A model generated the notes under the pieces. That model was not told the DNA's origin. It made no database searches and saw nothing but the letters and a program-made list of their open reading frames with translations. A DNA stretch of 11,072 nucleotides from Burkholderiales bacterium (GTDB lineage: Bacteria; Pseudomonadota; Gammaproteobacteria; Burkholderiales; Burkholderiaceae_C), in assembly GCA_011390055.1 (NCBI GenBank), contig JAABTC010000034.1:1-11072 (forward strand). The letters are read 5' to 3'. Each line of letters begins with the position of its first letter. Position 1 is the first letter of the stretch. This document shows, piece after piece, positions 1 through 8,472 of the stretch. The position numbers were made by a program, and so were the translations under genes.

Positions 1-1
1 T

Positions 2-445
2 GCCGTGCTGGCCACCGTCTTCGATGCCCGCGTCGGCCGCATCGAAGCGGTGTCGCCGTTGAAATGCTTTGCGCTCGGGCTGGCCGCGCAGAAAAGCCTG
101 GTGCGCGGACGCCAGGTGCGCATCGGGAATGCGGCGCAGACCCTGCACCCGGTGGCGGGCCAGGGGCTGAACCTCGGCCTGCGCGATGCATACGTGCTGG
201 CCGACGCCCTGCGCCGCGCCAGCGAGCGCGGTACGTCGGGCCTGGACGCCGCGCTGGCCCGCGTGGCCTGGCAACGCGCGCCCGACCGCTGGGCCATGAT
301 CGCTGCCACCGATTTCCTGGCGCGCAGCTTCACCTGGCAGGCGCCCGGCATCGCGACCTTGCGAGGCGCCGGCATGGCGGTGCTCGACCGCCTGCCCCCG
401 CTGAAACATGCACTCGCGCGCCGGATGATGTTCGGCGGCCGGTGA
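2..445 (+). CDS. ubiH: UbiH-like FAD-dependent monooxygenase, C-terminal part (5' end outside window)
   Basis: The reading frame is open from the left edge to a TGA at 443-445, leaving about 147 C-terminal residues of a protein normally near 400. The segment around 119-190 reads GNAAQTLHPVAGQGLNLGLRD, the conserved second FAD-binding block of the UbiH/UbiF/COQ6 flavoprotein hydroxylases. AAQTLHP is the form I associate with UbiH; UbiF usually has AAHTINP. These enzymes hydroxylate the aromatic ring of ubiquinone precursors using NAD(P)H and oxygen, in a complex at the inner membrane. The tail after the motif (DRWAMIAATDFLARSF, then an Arg-rich end) fits the usual C-terminal helices of the family. 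The N-terminal GxGxxG nucleotide site is outside the window, so the paralogue (UbiH, UbiF, UbiM) is not certain. The gene converges on the Nit-type hydrolase gene across a hairpin-rich gap. Confidence 0.85.
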   Translation, partial: AVLATVFDARVGRIEAVSPLKCFALGLAAQKSLVRGRQVRIGNAAQTLHPVAGQGLNLGLRDAYVLADALRRASERGTSGLDAALARVAWQRAPDRWAMIAATDFLARSFTWQAPGIATLRGAGMAVLDRLPPLKHALARRMMFGGR

Positions 446-460
446 CCCCACCACCCCCGA

Positions 461-527
461 AGCGGCTTTGCCGCTCCCCCTCGAGGGGGCACCGCTGGCG
501 GCCTGGCGAAGCCAGATCCGCGGCGGT
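461..527. repeat. Stacked-hairpin intergenic element between convergent genes
   Basis: Three inverted repeats lie side by side in the gap between two converging genes. The first is AGCGGC-TTT-GCCGCT at 461-475. The second is the 14-bp perfect palindrome CCCCCTCGAGGGGG at 476-489. The third has an inner stem CTGGC-GAA-GCCAG at 503-515, enclosed by an outer imperfect stem (ACCGC..GCGG at 491-501 against CCGC.GCGGT at 518-527). I recall closely similar CTCCCCCTCGAGGGGGC / CCTGGCGAAGCCAG blocks scattered between genes in Comamonadaceae-like genomes, so this is probably one copy of a dispersed REP-like family. No second copy exists in this window. None of the stems is followed by a T-tract on either strand, so it is not a classical intrinsic terminator, although it may still end or protect both transcripts. 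Confidence 0.65.
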
Positions 528-550
528 TGCTTGGGAAGACCTATCTCGAA

Positions 551-1351
551 CTACAGGCGCCGGTGTTCGAGCGCCGGCAATTGCTGCCGCACCTGGGCCA
601 GGCGCTTTGGGTTGACCTCGGCCATTACCACGCCCTCGCCTTCGGGGCGTACCGCCAGCACCTCGCCCCAGGGGTCGACGACCATGCTGTGGCCCCAGGT
701 GCGGCGGCCGTTCTCGTGCAGCCCGCCTTGCGCGGGCGCGATGACGTAGCACTGGTTCTCGACCGCGCGGGCGCGCAACAGCAATTCCCAATGCGCACGG
801 CCGGTCGTGTGGGTGAACGCCGCCGGCACGCTCAGCAGGTCGCATGGCGGCTGGCACAAGGCCCGGTACAGCTCGGGGAAGCGCAGGTCGTAGCAGATCG
901 ACAAGCCCAGCCGCAGCGGGCCGGCCTGCAGCGTGACGGGCTCGTCCCCCGCTTCGAGCACGCGCGCCTCGTCGTAACTCTCGTGGCCGTTGTCGTAGCG
1001 GAACAGGTGCATCTTGTCGTAGCGCGCGGCCAGGCGGCCGTCGGGCGCGACCACGCAGCAGGCGTTGCGCACGCGCCCGGGCCTGGCCGTGCGCAGCGGC
1101 AAGGTGCCGCCGACGAGCCACAGCCCGTGCTGCCGCGCCTGGCCCGCCAGGAAGGCCTGGATCGGCCCGTCGCCCGGCGCCTCGGCGATGGCCAGTTTGG
1201 CGTCGTCACTCCTGCCCATCAGGCAGAAGTACTCGGGCAGCGCGGCCAGTTCGGCCCCCTCGCGGGCAGCCTCGGCGATCAGCCGCGCCGCGACCTCGAG
1301 GTTGCGGTCGACGTCGGGGCAGGCCACGGTCTGCAGGGCGGCGATCTTCAT
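551..1351 (-). CDS. Carbon-nitrogen hydrolase, Nit1/Nit2-type (nitrilase superfamily omega-amidase/amidase)
   Basis: This 266-residue protein has the full nitrilase-superfamily catalytic set: Glu40 in LPEYF, Lys113 in DKMHLF and the nucleophile Cys153 in SICYDLRFPELYR. CYDLRFPE is typical of the Nit branch, which includes deaminated-glutathione amidase and omega-amidase, enzymes that hydrolyse small amides in the cytosol, often as metabolite repair. Length is normal for that branch and there is no extra domain. The start is the ATG at 1349-1351, preceded on the minus strand by AAGGA seven bases upstream. This ribosome binding site overlaps the stop codon of yhdP, so the two genes are almost certainly co-transcribed and probably translationally coupled. 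The exact substrate cannot be read from the sequence; deaminated glutathione is the most likely guess. Confidence 0.93.
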   Translation of the reverse strand: MKIAALQTVACPDVDRNLEVAARLIAEAAREGAELAALPEYFCLMGRSDDAKLAIAEAPGDGPIQAFLAGQARQHGLWLVGGTLPLRTARPGRVRNACCVVAPDGRLAARYDKMHLFRYDNGHESYDEARVLEAGDEPVTLQAGPLRLGLSICYDLRFPELYRALCQPPCDLLSVPAAFTHTTGRAHWELLLRARAVENQCYVIAPAQGGLHENGRRTWGHSMVVDPWGEVLAVRPEGEGVVMAEVNPKRLAQVRQQLPALEHRRL

Positions 1352-1358
1352 GCGTGAG

Positions 1359-1363
1359 TCCTT
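1359..1363 (-). promoter_or_regulatory. Shine-Dalgarno AAGGA overlapping the yhdP stop codon
   Basis: On the minus strand the junction reads TGAAGGACTCACGCATG. The yhdP TGA stop supplies the first A of the AAGGA site for the hydrolase gene, with seven bases to its ATG. This fixes the downstream start and suggests that ribosomes ending yhdP can reinitiate here. Confidence 0.75.
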
Positions 1364-4300
1364 CAGGGTCTGGCCGCGGCGGCCGGCGCCGACGGCGGCT
1401 CGACCGCACTGGCAGGGCGATCCAGGTCGGGCAACGGCGCGCCGGGCTTGCGCTCGATGCGCTCGACCTTGGGCTCGGCCCAGCTGCCCTGCACCGTGAA
1501 CTCGCGCGTGTTGGCCGCCATCAGCGGCCGGCGCAGGAACAGCTGGGCCAGGAAGCTGCCCAGGCCGACGGCCGGGTTGATCACCGCATAGGCCAGCGAC
1601 GCGGTGCCGACGTTGATCTCGGGCACCACCAGCACGTGCAGGTTCTGCGTCTCGCGTTCGAGGTCGGCGCTGCCTTCCATCAACACCGCAGCCTGCACAC
1701 CGCGCATGCGCAGGTTGTTGGTGCGGGCCACGCCGTCGTCGATCGCGACGTCGCCGGTGATGTTGTCGAAGGCGAAGCCCTCCTGGAACACATCGCGGAA
1801 ATCGAGCAGCAGGCGGCGCGGCAGGGCCTGCAGGCTGAGCACGGAGAGCAGGCGTCCGGCCCCCGGGCCGGCCTTCAGGAACTGGCCGGCGTCGAGGGCC
1901 AGGTTGATGCGGCCGTCCAGACTCGGCGTGTGCAGCGACAGCGGCGATCCGGCCCACGACAACTGGCCGGCCATCTGCCCCTTGCCGCCGCGCAAGGTGC
2001 CGCCGAATCCGAGCCGGTCGAGCACGTTGCCGGTGTCGAGCAGGTCGAGCCTGAAGTCCATCACCATGCGCTGGCGTCCCGCGCCGGGGCCGGGCTGCCA
2101 ACGGCCGCTCCCGGTCAGCAAGGCGTCGGGGTTGCTGACCGAAAAGCGGCCGAGGCGCCATTCGCGCCCCCCACCTTCGCCGGCGCGGTTGACTGCCTCG
2201 ATCTCGACGCGCCCGAACTTGCGCCCGCGCAGCTCGAAATCGTCGATCACGATGTCGAGCGCCGGCACGCTGGCGGGCGCCTGCACGAGCAGCGTCTCGA
2301 CCGAATCAACCTCCGAAGGCGGCAGGGCCAGGCGCGCCAGGCGGGCATGGACGCGCCCCGGCTGGGCCGCGCCGCGTGGCGCGCGGTACTCGATGTAGCC
2401 GCCGAGCTGGTCGGCATCGACGCTGCCGCGCCAGGTGCCGTCGCCGCTGTCCTGGCTCACGCCGGCCACCAGGCGCGTCAGGCGCCGGCCGCCCGAGCTC
2501 AGCGACTGTGCGCGCAGCGCCACGGTGCGCGGCAGGTAGCCCGCATCGAGGGCGGGTGGGCCGGCCGCGGCCGCGGCCGTGCCCGGCGCCTCCTGCAGGC
2601 GGTCGACCCAGGCTTGCCAGGCGTCGGCATCGACGCTGGCGAGGTTGAGCACCGCCTGCACGCCGCGCTCGGGCAGCGGCGGCAGCGGCTCCTGCACCGC
2701 CAGCGCGCCCTGCAGCACGCGGGGTGCCGGCGCGGTCAGGTCGCGCACGAAGTGCGCCTGAAGCACCGTCCCCAGTTCGATGCGCAGGCTGTCTCGCAGC
2801 GGCGCGCCCGGGGTGGCAGAGGGCGCCGGGTCCAGACGCGATTCGACGCGCAAGGGCCAGCTCGCCTCGGCCGGCTTCTTGAGCGGCGCCGGCAAGTCCA
2901 GCGCCAGGCCGGTCAGCGGGCTGGTCAGGTCGAACTCCAAGTGGCCGCGCACGATGCCCAGGCCCAGCCGGTAGGGCGTCTGACCCCCCATCGCGGCCGC
3001 CAGCCGCGACACGGCCCCCAACTCGGGCGCGCGCCGCAGCGCTTCGGCGCTGACGCTGCCCTGCGCCTGGAAACGCATCGAGCCGTCGGTCTGCTGGCCA
3101 CCCTCGAACGCGGTCTCGCCGCCGAGCACGCGGGCGCTGCCGCCGGCGATCGTGAAGTCGCGCGAGGTGAAGTCGATGCGCGCCTTGGCCGCTGCCAGCA
3201 ACGGCAGCCCCTCGGCCAGCCGCACGTCGTTGCCGGCCAGCAGCACCCGCCCCTGCACCCCGCTGCGCTCGAGGTCGCCGAGCGGCAACTCCAGGCGCAG
3301 ATTCAGCTCGGCCGGGCCCGTGGCGCGGGTGTCGCGCAACGCGTGGTCGATCCAGCCGGCGATCGGCGTGGCCTGCACGTAGCCCAGCAGGTCGGCTGCC
3401 GGGCCGCGGCCCTGGCCTTCGATGCGCAGCACCGGCTGTTCGAAGTCGCGCAACTCCCCTTCGATGCGCGTCAGCTCGACACCGTTCACCCGCCCGCTCG
3501 CCTGGCGGATCTGCATGCCGTTGCGCTCGAACACCAGCTCGCCCTGCACCTGCGTGAACGCGGGCCAGTCCAGCTTGCCCCCGCGCTCGGCCGGCACATA
3601 GGCCAGGGTCACGTCCTGCGCCCGCGCCGCGATGCGGAACTCCCCCGGCGGCGGGCGCACATCGGCCTGCGATCCAGGGGGCGGTGCAAACGGAAAGGCC
3701 GAGAGATCGCCCTTGACCTTGAAGTTGACACCCACCAACCGGCCACCGAGCACCGCAGCAGCCACGTAGGCACGCGCCTCGCGCGGCACCCCCAGCGGCA
3801 GGTAGCGGGCCACCGCCGCGGCCCGGCCACGCGAGAGGCTGCCCACCAGTTCCAGCTGGCCGGGCAACCGGCCCGGTCCGTCGGCGCCGGTGCGCCAGCG
3901 CGCCACGCCCAGCTCGCCCTGGGCATCGGCGTTGGCGAAGCGGGTGTCGACCAGGTCGATCTCGATCGCGGGCGGGCTACCGACCTGCGCGCCCGCGGGT
4001 TGACGCAGGCGCCACGTCACTTGGGTGCTGAAGTTGTCGAAACCGATCTCGGGTGTCTCGAACACGCCCGGAAAGCTCAGCGCACCCTGGACCAGGGCCA
4101 GGCGGGCGGTGCCGCCCTTCTCGGTGGCCTCGAGGTCGAGCGTGGCGTTGCGCCAGCCCGGGCGGCCGACCACGTCGGCCTTGGGCGCGGGCGCCGCAGC
4201 CACCGACAACCCTTCGGCGCGGGCTTTGAGCTGGTAGTGCGTGGGCGTCTCGAGGCTGCCCTCCCAGCGCGCCGACAGCCGGCTCACCCGGCCACTCGGA

Positions 4301-5571
4301 GCCCAGCCAGCCAGCGTGCGGGCCGCCGCAGCGGACAACGGCAGCCGCGTGGCCAGGGCGGCGGCCACGGCCACATCGAAGCCATCGATCGAGACCTCGC
4401 CACCGGCCCAGCGGGGCGACCGTGGGTCGATGTCCAGGCCTGCCAGCCCGATCGTGCGCGCCGGCGCGGTGGCCGCCGCCTGGCGATCAAGGTCGCGCAG
4501 CGTCAGTTCGAGCCGGCTGCGAGGCCAGCGCTCGCCCGCGGCCGTCGAGAACGCCAGGTCCTCGGCGGCCAGGATCAGGCTGCCGCGCTTGCGTTCGGCG
4601 CGCACGCGGGCTTGCACCTCGGTGAGTTCGAGCGGGGCCAGCGCGGTGGCGAGCCGCATCGAGACGTCGCGCAGCGCGAGGTCGACCGTGGTGGCCAGGG
4701 CTTCGCCGTCGCGTACCTCGGTCCAGGCGCGCAGCGCGCCGCGGCCGGTGTTCAGCTCGAACGGCAGGTCCACATGGCGGCGCAGGTGCCCCACGTCGAC
4801 ATGCGGCAGGCTTGCATGCAGCATGCCGCTCCAATGCCGCCAATCTCCCGGCCGGCGCAGCAACGACTGCGTGAACCGGCCCTGCAAGCTGAAGCGCTCG
4901 CCCCAGCCTGCCGGTGGCGTGGCGTCCAGGCGCAGGGCGTGGCTGCGCAAGCCGTTGCGCACCACGACATCGACCTGCTCAAGCTCCAGCGGCGCGCCAC
5001 CGCGCTGCTCGTCGATCCAGCGCAGCCGCCCTTGCCGCACCACGAACTCGTGCTGGCCGAAGAACCAGTCGGCCAGCACGTCCGGTCCGCCGGCCTCGGG
5101 GCCGCCGCCCACGTCGATGCCGGCCACCGACCACCGGCCGGTCGCGTCACGCCGCACCTCCAGGTCGGCGCCTTGCAGGAGCAGCTGCTCGAACTTCGGC
5201 CGCGTCGACAACAGCGAACGCGCCGACACCGCGGCGCTGACCTTGGGCAGACGCAGCGCCTCGCGGCCCTGTGGGTCCTGGACGACGACGTCGGACAACT
5301 CGAGTGCGGGCACCCAGCCGCTCGAGGAGACGCGGATTGCGCCAATCCTCACGTTCAGCCCCAATGCCCGGCTGGCTTGCGCCTCGATCTGCGGACGCCA
5401 TTGCTCGATGCGGGGCAGAATCGCCCAATGCAGCGTGAGCCAGGCCAACAACAACAAGCCCCAGGCGCCCAGGACCAATCCCGAGGCGATGCGCCAACCC
5501 CAGCGCAGCCCCGTGCGACGACGCCTGTCGACGCGCGTTGCGTCAGGCACTGGGGCAGGGGCTGAGGACAC
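1363..5571 (-). CDS. yhdP: YhdP-family AsmA-like envelope protein (intermembrane phospholipid transport)
   Basis: This is a 1402-residue protein, somewhat longer than E. coli YhdP (about 1266). A basic N-terminus (VDRRRRTGLRWGW) precedes one membrane helix at about residues 26-47, so the long remainder is expected in the periplasm. The body is a repetitive series of short amphipathic beta segments, as in AsmA-like bridge proteins. The C-terminus from about residue 1331 (INPAVGLGSFLAQLFLRRPL, then EFTVQGSWAEPKVERI) matches the conserved YhdP ending, followed by a Pro/Ala-rich tail. YhdP, TamB and YdbH in E. coli are redundant carriers of phospholipid to the outer membrane. The start is a GTG (5569-5571) with no clear ribosome binding site; a second in-frame GTG is seven codons downstream. 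A run of alanines near residue 1000 comes from a hexanucleotide repeat. The gene is first in an operon with the Nit-type hydrolase and is divergent from glnE. Confidence 0.93.
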   Translation of the reverse strand: MSSAPAPVPDATRVDRRRRTGLRWGWRIASGLVLGAWGLLLLAWLTLHWAILPRIEQWRPQIEAQASRALGLNVRIGAIRVSSSGWVPALELSDVVVQDPQGREALRLPKVSAAVSARSLLSTRPKFEQLLLQGADLEVRRDATGRWSVAGIDVGGGPEAGGPDVLADWFFGQHEFVVRQGRLRWIDEQRGGAPLELEQVDVVVRNGLRSHALRLDATPPAGWGERFSLQGRFTQSLLRRPGDWRHWSGMLHASLPHVDVGHLRRHVDLPFELNTGRGALRAWTEVRDGEALATTVDLALRDVSMRLATALAPLELTEVQARVRAERKRGSLILAAEDLAFSTAAGERWPRSRLELTLRDLDRQAAATAPARTIGLAGLDIDPRSPRWAGGEVSIDGFDVAVAAALATRLPLSAAAARTLAGWAPSGRVSRLSARWEGSLETPTHYQLKARAEGLSVAAAPAPKADVVGRPGWRNATLDLEATEKGGTARLALVQGALSFPGVFETPEIGFDNFSTQVTWRLRQPAGAQVGSPPAIEIDLVDTRFANADAQGELGVARWRTGADGPGRLPGQLELVGSLSRGRAAAVARYLPLGVPREARAYVAAAVLGGRLVGVNFKVKGDLSAFPFAPPPGSQADVRPPPGEFRIAARAQDVTLAYVPAERGGKLDWPAFTQVQGELVFERNGMQIRQASGRVNGVELTRIEGELRDFEQPVLRIEGQGRGPAADLLGYVQATPIAGWIDHALRDTRATGPAELNLRLELPLGDLERSGVQGRVLLAGNDVRLAEGLPLLAAAKARIDFTSRDFTIAGGSARVLGGETAFEGGQQTDGSMRFQAQGSVSAEALRRAPELGAVSRLAAAMGGQTPYRLGLGIVRGHLEFDLTSPLTGLALDLPAPLKKPAEASWPLRVESRLDPAPSATPGAPLRDSLRIELGTVLQAHFVRDLTAPAPRVLQGALAVQEPLPPLPERGVQAVLNLASVDADAWQAWVDRLQEAPGTAAAAAGPPALDAGYLPRTVALRAQSLSSGGRRLTRLVAGVSQDSGDGTWRGSVDADQLGGYIEYRAPRGAAQPGRVHARLARLALPPSEVDSVETLLVQAPASVPALDIVIDDFELRGRKFGRVEIEAVNRAGEGGGREWRLGRFSVSNPDALLTGSGRWQPGPGAGRQRMVMDFRLDLLDTGNVLDRLGFGGTLRGGKGQMAGQLSWAGSPLSLHTPSLDGRINLALDAGQFLKAGPGAGRLLSVLSLQALPRRLLLDFRDVFQEGFAFDNITGDVAIDDGVARTNNLRMRGVQAAVLMEGSADLERETQNLHVLVVPEINVGTASLAYAVINPAVGLGSFLAQLFLRRPLMAANTREFTVQGSWAEPKVERIERKPGAPLPDLDRPASAVEPPSAPAAAARP
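2563..2579. repeat. GGCCGC hexanucleotide tandem repeat inside yhdP
   Basis: There are almost three copies of GGCCGC in a row. Because the unit is six bases, copy-number changes keep the frame. On the minus strand it encodes part of the alanine run in GTAAAAAGPP of YhdP, probably a linker between beta segments. It may be a slippage site. Confidence 0.6.
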
Positions 5572-5654
5572 GGGTGGGTGCGATGAGAACGACGACCGTC
5601 GGCCGGTTGCGCAACGATGCAGATCAATCTAGCACAGGGCCTTCTTCCGGCTCT
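5572..5654. promoter_or_regulatory. Divergent yhdP/glnE intergenic region
   Basis: The 83 bases between the yhdP GTG and the preferred glnE GTG are less GC-rich than the flanking genes and would use codons such as AGA, TCT, ACA and CCT if translated as an extension of GlnE, unlike the rest of that gene. This suggests noncoding DNA holding both promoters. Possible but weak elements are TTGCGC (5607-5612) with TAGCAC (5630-5635) at 17-bp spacing for glnE, and TAGATT on the minus strand (5626-5631) as a -10 for yhdP. Neither is a convincing sigma-70 promoter. Confidence 0.4.
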
Positions 5655-8432
5655 GTGAGCGAAGCCGCATCCGACCTGCACACCGCCGAGGCCGCGGGGG
5701 CCACCGCCGAGCACAGCCGCTTCGTACAACGCGTGCGGCGGCGCCACGCCGACACGCTGGCGTTGCTGCCACCCGGGCTGCCGGCGGCACCGGTGATCGG
5801 TGCCCTGGTCGACAACCTGCGCGCGCGCGGGCTCACGCTGCCTGCGGCGCTGCGGGTGGCGCGCCAGCTGGTACTCGAGCGGCTGGCGGTGCTGGACATC
5901 GAGCAAGGCGCAAGCCTCGAGGACGTCGGATCGACCATGACCGCGCTGGCCGAGACGACGCTGGACATCGCGCTGGCCGAAGCCCTGGCCGAGGCCGATG
6001 CCCGCCACGGCGTGCCGCGCAATGCGCAGGGCGAACGCATCGCGTTCTGGATCGTGGGCATGGGCAAGCTCGGCGCGCGCGAGCTCAACGTGTCGTCCGA
6101 CATCGACCTGGTCTACGTGTACGACGACGACGGCGTGACCGACGGCGGGCTGTCGGCGCACGAGTATTTCGCGAAGGTGGCACGCAGCCTCTTCACGCTC
6201 GTCGGCGACACCACCGACGACGGCTTCGTGTTCCGGGTCGACCTGGCTTTGCGCCCCAACGGCAACTCCGGGCCGCCGGTGGTGAGCCTGGGGATGCTGG
6301 AGGAGTACTTCCAGGTCCAGGGTCGCGAGTGGGAGCGCTTTGCCTGGTTGAAAAGCCGCATCGTCGCGCCGCGCAGCGCCGTCACCGACCCGCGCGCACT
6401 CGCGCTGCGTGCCCTCGTGACGCCGTTCGTCTACCGGCGCTACCTCGACTACGGCGTGTTCGAGAGCCTGCGCCAGCTGCACGCCAAGATCCGCGAAGAA
6501 GCGCAGCGGCGGGCAGCGGGGCGGCCCCAGCGCAGCATCGACGTGAAGCTGTCGCGCGGCGGCATCCGCGAGATCGAGTTCACGGTGCAGCTGTTGCTGG
6601 TCGTGCGCGGCGGCCAGTTCCCCGAAATCCGCACGCGCTCGACGCTGCGCGGGCTCGACCGCCTGGCCGCCAGCGGCTTGATGAAGCCCACCACGGCGAC
6701 CAAGCTCGCCGAGGGCTACACCTTCCTGCGCCGCGTCGAGCACCGCATCCAGTACCTCGACGACCAGCAGACCCACCTGCTGCCCAGCGTCGATGCCGAC
6801 CTGGGCTGGATCGCCCGTTCGTTGGGCGTGACGTGCAACCCCGACACCTGCGACCTGCTCGACCTGCTGGGCGCGGTGCGCGAACTGGTGGCCAACGAAT
6901 TCGACGCGCTGCTGGCCGATGGGCGGCAATCGCCGGCCTCCGGCGCGGGCACCTCCCACTGCAAGACTTGCGGCCCCGGCCCCTTGCCGATCGACGACGA
7001 AGCCTTCCTCGAGCGGCTGCCCGCGCCGATCGCCGCCCGCACGAGGAGCTGGGCCAGTCAGCCGCGGGTGCGCAACCTGCGCGACAGCAGCAAGCTGCGG
7101 CTGGCGCGGCTGGTGCAGCGCGCGGTCGAGAGCGTCGCGGCCGGACACTGCGGCCACGACGCCGTGCTGCGCTTCATCGACTGGATGGAGCCGCTGCTGC
7201 GGCGCGAGAGTTACCTGGCGCTGCTGGTCGAGCGCCCCGAAGTCCAGCAGCGGCTGCTGGCCCTGCTCGGATTGGCGCGCTGGCCAATGCGCTACCTGAT
7301 GCAGCATCCCGGCGTGATCGACGAGCTGGCCGACGCCCGAGCGTTGGACAGCCGCTTCGACCGCGACGCATTCACCGCCGAGATGAACGAGCGCCACGCC
7401 GCATGGCAGCGCTCGGGCGAAGCCGGCGAGGAAGCCCTGCTCGACACCTTGCGCCGCGCCCACCATGCCGAGGTGTTCCGGATCCTGGTGCGCGACGTCG
7501 AGAGCCGGATCAGCGTGGAGCAGGTGGCCGACGACCTGTCGGCACTGGCCGACGCGGTGCTGGACTGCGCCCTGCGTTGGTCCTGGGCCGTCCTGCGCCA
7601 GCGCCACCGCGAGGCGCCCCAATTTGCCGTCATCGCCTACGGCAAGCTCGGCGGCAAGGAGCTCGGCTACGGCAGCGACCTGGATGTGGTGTTCCTGTTC
7701 GACGATGCCGACGAGGCCGACCCCGACCGCGCCGCCGAGGTCTACGGCGCCTTCGTGCGCAAGCTGATCCCCTGGCTGACCTTGCGCACCGCGGCCGGTG
7801 AGTTGTTCGACATCGACACGGCGCTGCGGCCCAACGGCAACTCCGGCCTGCTGGTGACCTCGATCGCCGCCTTCGAGGCGTACCAACGTGGCCGTGGCAG
7901 CAACACCGCCTGGACCTGGGAACACCAGGCCCTCACGCGGGCGCGCTGCTGTGCCGGGCTGCCGGTGTTGGCCGAGCGCTTCGAAGCGGTGCGACGTGAG
8001 GTGCTGGCGGCACCGCGCGACCATGCGGCGCTGTGGCAGGAGGTGCAGGCCATGCGCGACCGGCTGCGCGCGGCGCGACCGGTGAAGCCGGGCCTGTTCG
8101 ACGTCAAGCACAGCCACGGCGGCATGGTCGACGTCGAGTTCGCGGTCCAGTACCTGGTGCTCGCGCACGCTGCCACCCAGCCCGGCCTGCAAGACAACCT
8201 GGGCAACATCACGCTGCTGCAGCACGCCGAGCGCAGCGGCCTGCTGCCTGCCGGCGTCGGGGTGGCCGCGGCCGACGCTTACCGCGAGCTGCGCCGGGCG
8301 CAGCACCGCGCACGCCTGGACGAACAGCCTACCCAGTTCGCCGAGGGGTTCCTGGCCCGGGAGCGTGAGGCCGTGCGCGCGCTCTGGCAGGCGCTTGCCG
8401 AGAGCGTTCGAAACGGCCGGGTTCACGTTTGA
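5655..8432 (+). CDS. glnE: Bifunctional glutamine synthetase adenylyltransferase/adenylyl-removing enzyme
   Basis: GlnE attaches and removes AMP on glutamine synthetase in the cytosol, steered by PII (GlnB) and glutamine. From the GTG at 5655 it has 925 residues, near the family norm. Both nucleotidyltransferase domains are intact. The N-terminal (deadenylylating) half has GMGKLGARELNVSSDIDL with Asp149 and Asp151, plus RGGIREIEF at about 301-309. The C-terminal (adenylylating) half has AYGKLGGKELGYGSDLDVV with Asp675 and Asp677, plus HGGMVDVEF at about 821-829. An ATG at 5583 and a TTG at 5538 are also in frame. I prefer 5655 because the extra codons have atypical usage and the usual HSRFVQR start motif then falls 19 residues in; there is no good ribosome binding site for any choice. 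A CKTC pair (Cys436/Cys439) sits in the linker after the first domain. Confidence 0.95.
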   Translation: MSEAASDLHTAEAAGATAEHSRFVQRVRRRHADTLALLPPGLPAAPVIGALVDNLRARGLTLPAALRVARQLVLERLAVLDIEQGASLEDVGSTMTALAETTLDIALAEALAEADARHGVPRNAQGERIAFWIVGMGKLGARELNVSSDIDLVYVYDDDGVTDGGLSAHEYFAKVARSLFTLVGDTTDDGFVFRVDLALRPNGNSGPPVVSLGMLEEYFQVQGREWERFAWLKSRIVAPRSAVTDPRALALRALVTPFVYRRYLDYGVFESLRQLHAKIREEAQRRAAGRPQRSIDVKLSRGGIREIEFTVQLLLVVRGGQFPEIRTRSTLRGLDRLAASGLMKPTTATKLAEGYTFLRRVEHRIQYLDDQQTHLLPSVDADLGWIARSLGVTCNPDTCDLLDLLGAVRELVANEFDALLADGRQSPASGAGTSHCKTCGPGPLPIDDEAFLERLPAPIAARTRSWASQPRVRNLRDSSKLRLARLVQRAVESVAAGHCGHDAVLRFIDWMEPLLRRESYLALLVERPEVQQRLLALLGLARWPMRYLMQHPGVIDELADARALDSRFDRDAFTAEMNERHAAWQRSGEAGEEALLDTLRRAHHAEVFRILVRDVESRISVEQVADDLSALADAVLDCALRWSWAVLRQRHREAPQFAVIAYGKLGGKELGYGSDLDVVFLFDDADEADPDRAAEVYGAFVRKLIPWLTLRTAAGELFDIDTALRPNGNSGLLVTSIAAFEAYQRGRGSNTAWTWEHQALTRARCCAGLPVLAERFEAVRREVLAAPRDHAALWQEVQAMRDRLRAARPVKPGLFDVKHSHGGMVDVEFAVQYLVLAHAATQPGLQDNLGNITLLQHAERSGLLPAGVGVAAADAYRELRRAQHRARLDEQPTQFAEGFLAREREAVRALWQALAESVRNGRVHV

Positions 8433-8472
8433 TATGGATTCACTTGCAATCGCATAAGAATCCCGTTCGGGC

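Noticed and set aside
461..527. Bidirectional intrinsic terminator for the convergent genes
   Set aside because: The stems are strong but no T-tract follows on either strand; annotated as a repeat element instead.
527..1357. A 276-codon plus-strand frame opposite the Nit-type hydrolase
   Set aside because: It is a composition shadow; the minus-strand frame carries the full catalytic triad.
1352..2161. In-frame extension joining the Nit-type hydrolase to an upstream segment as a 536-residue protein
   Set aside because: The upstream part is an off-frame reading of yhdP; the ATG at 1351 with its AAGGA site and the family's usual N-terminus mark the real start.
1354..5565. A 1403-codon open frame on the plus strand opposite the whole of yhdP
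   Set aside because: It mirrors the yhdP frame, reads as low-complexity Arg/Ala/Gln/His-rich sequence with no domain, and arises because high GC at third positions removes stop codons on the complement.
6329..7801. A 490-codon plus-strand frame inside glnE
   Set aside because: It is an Arg/Pro/Ala-rich alternative frame of the well-supported glnE coding region.
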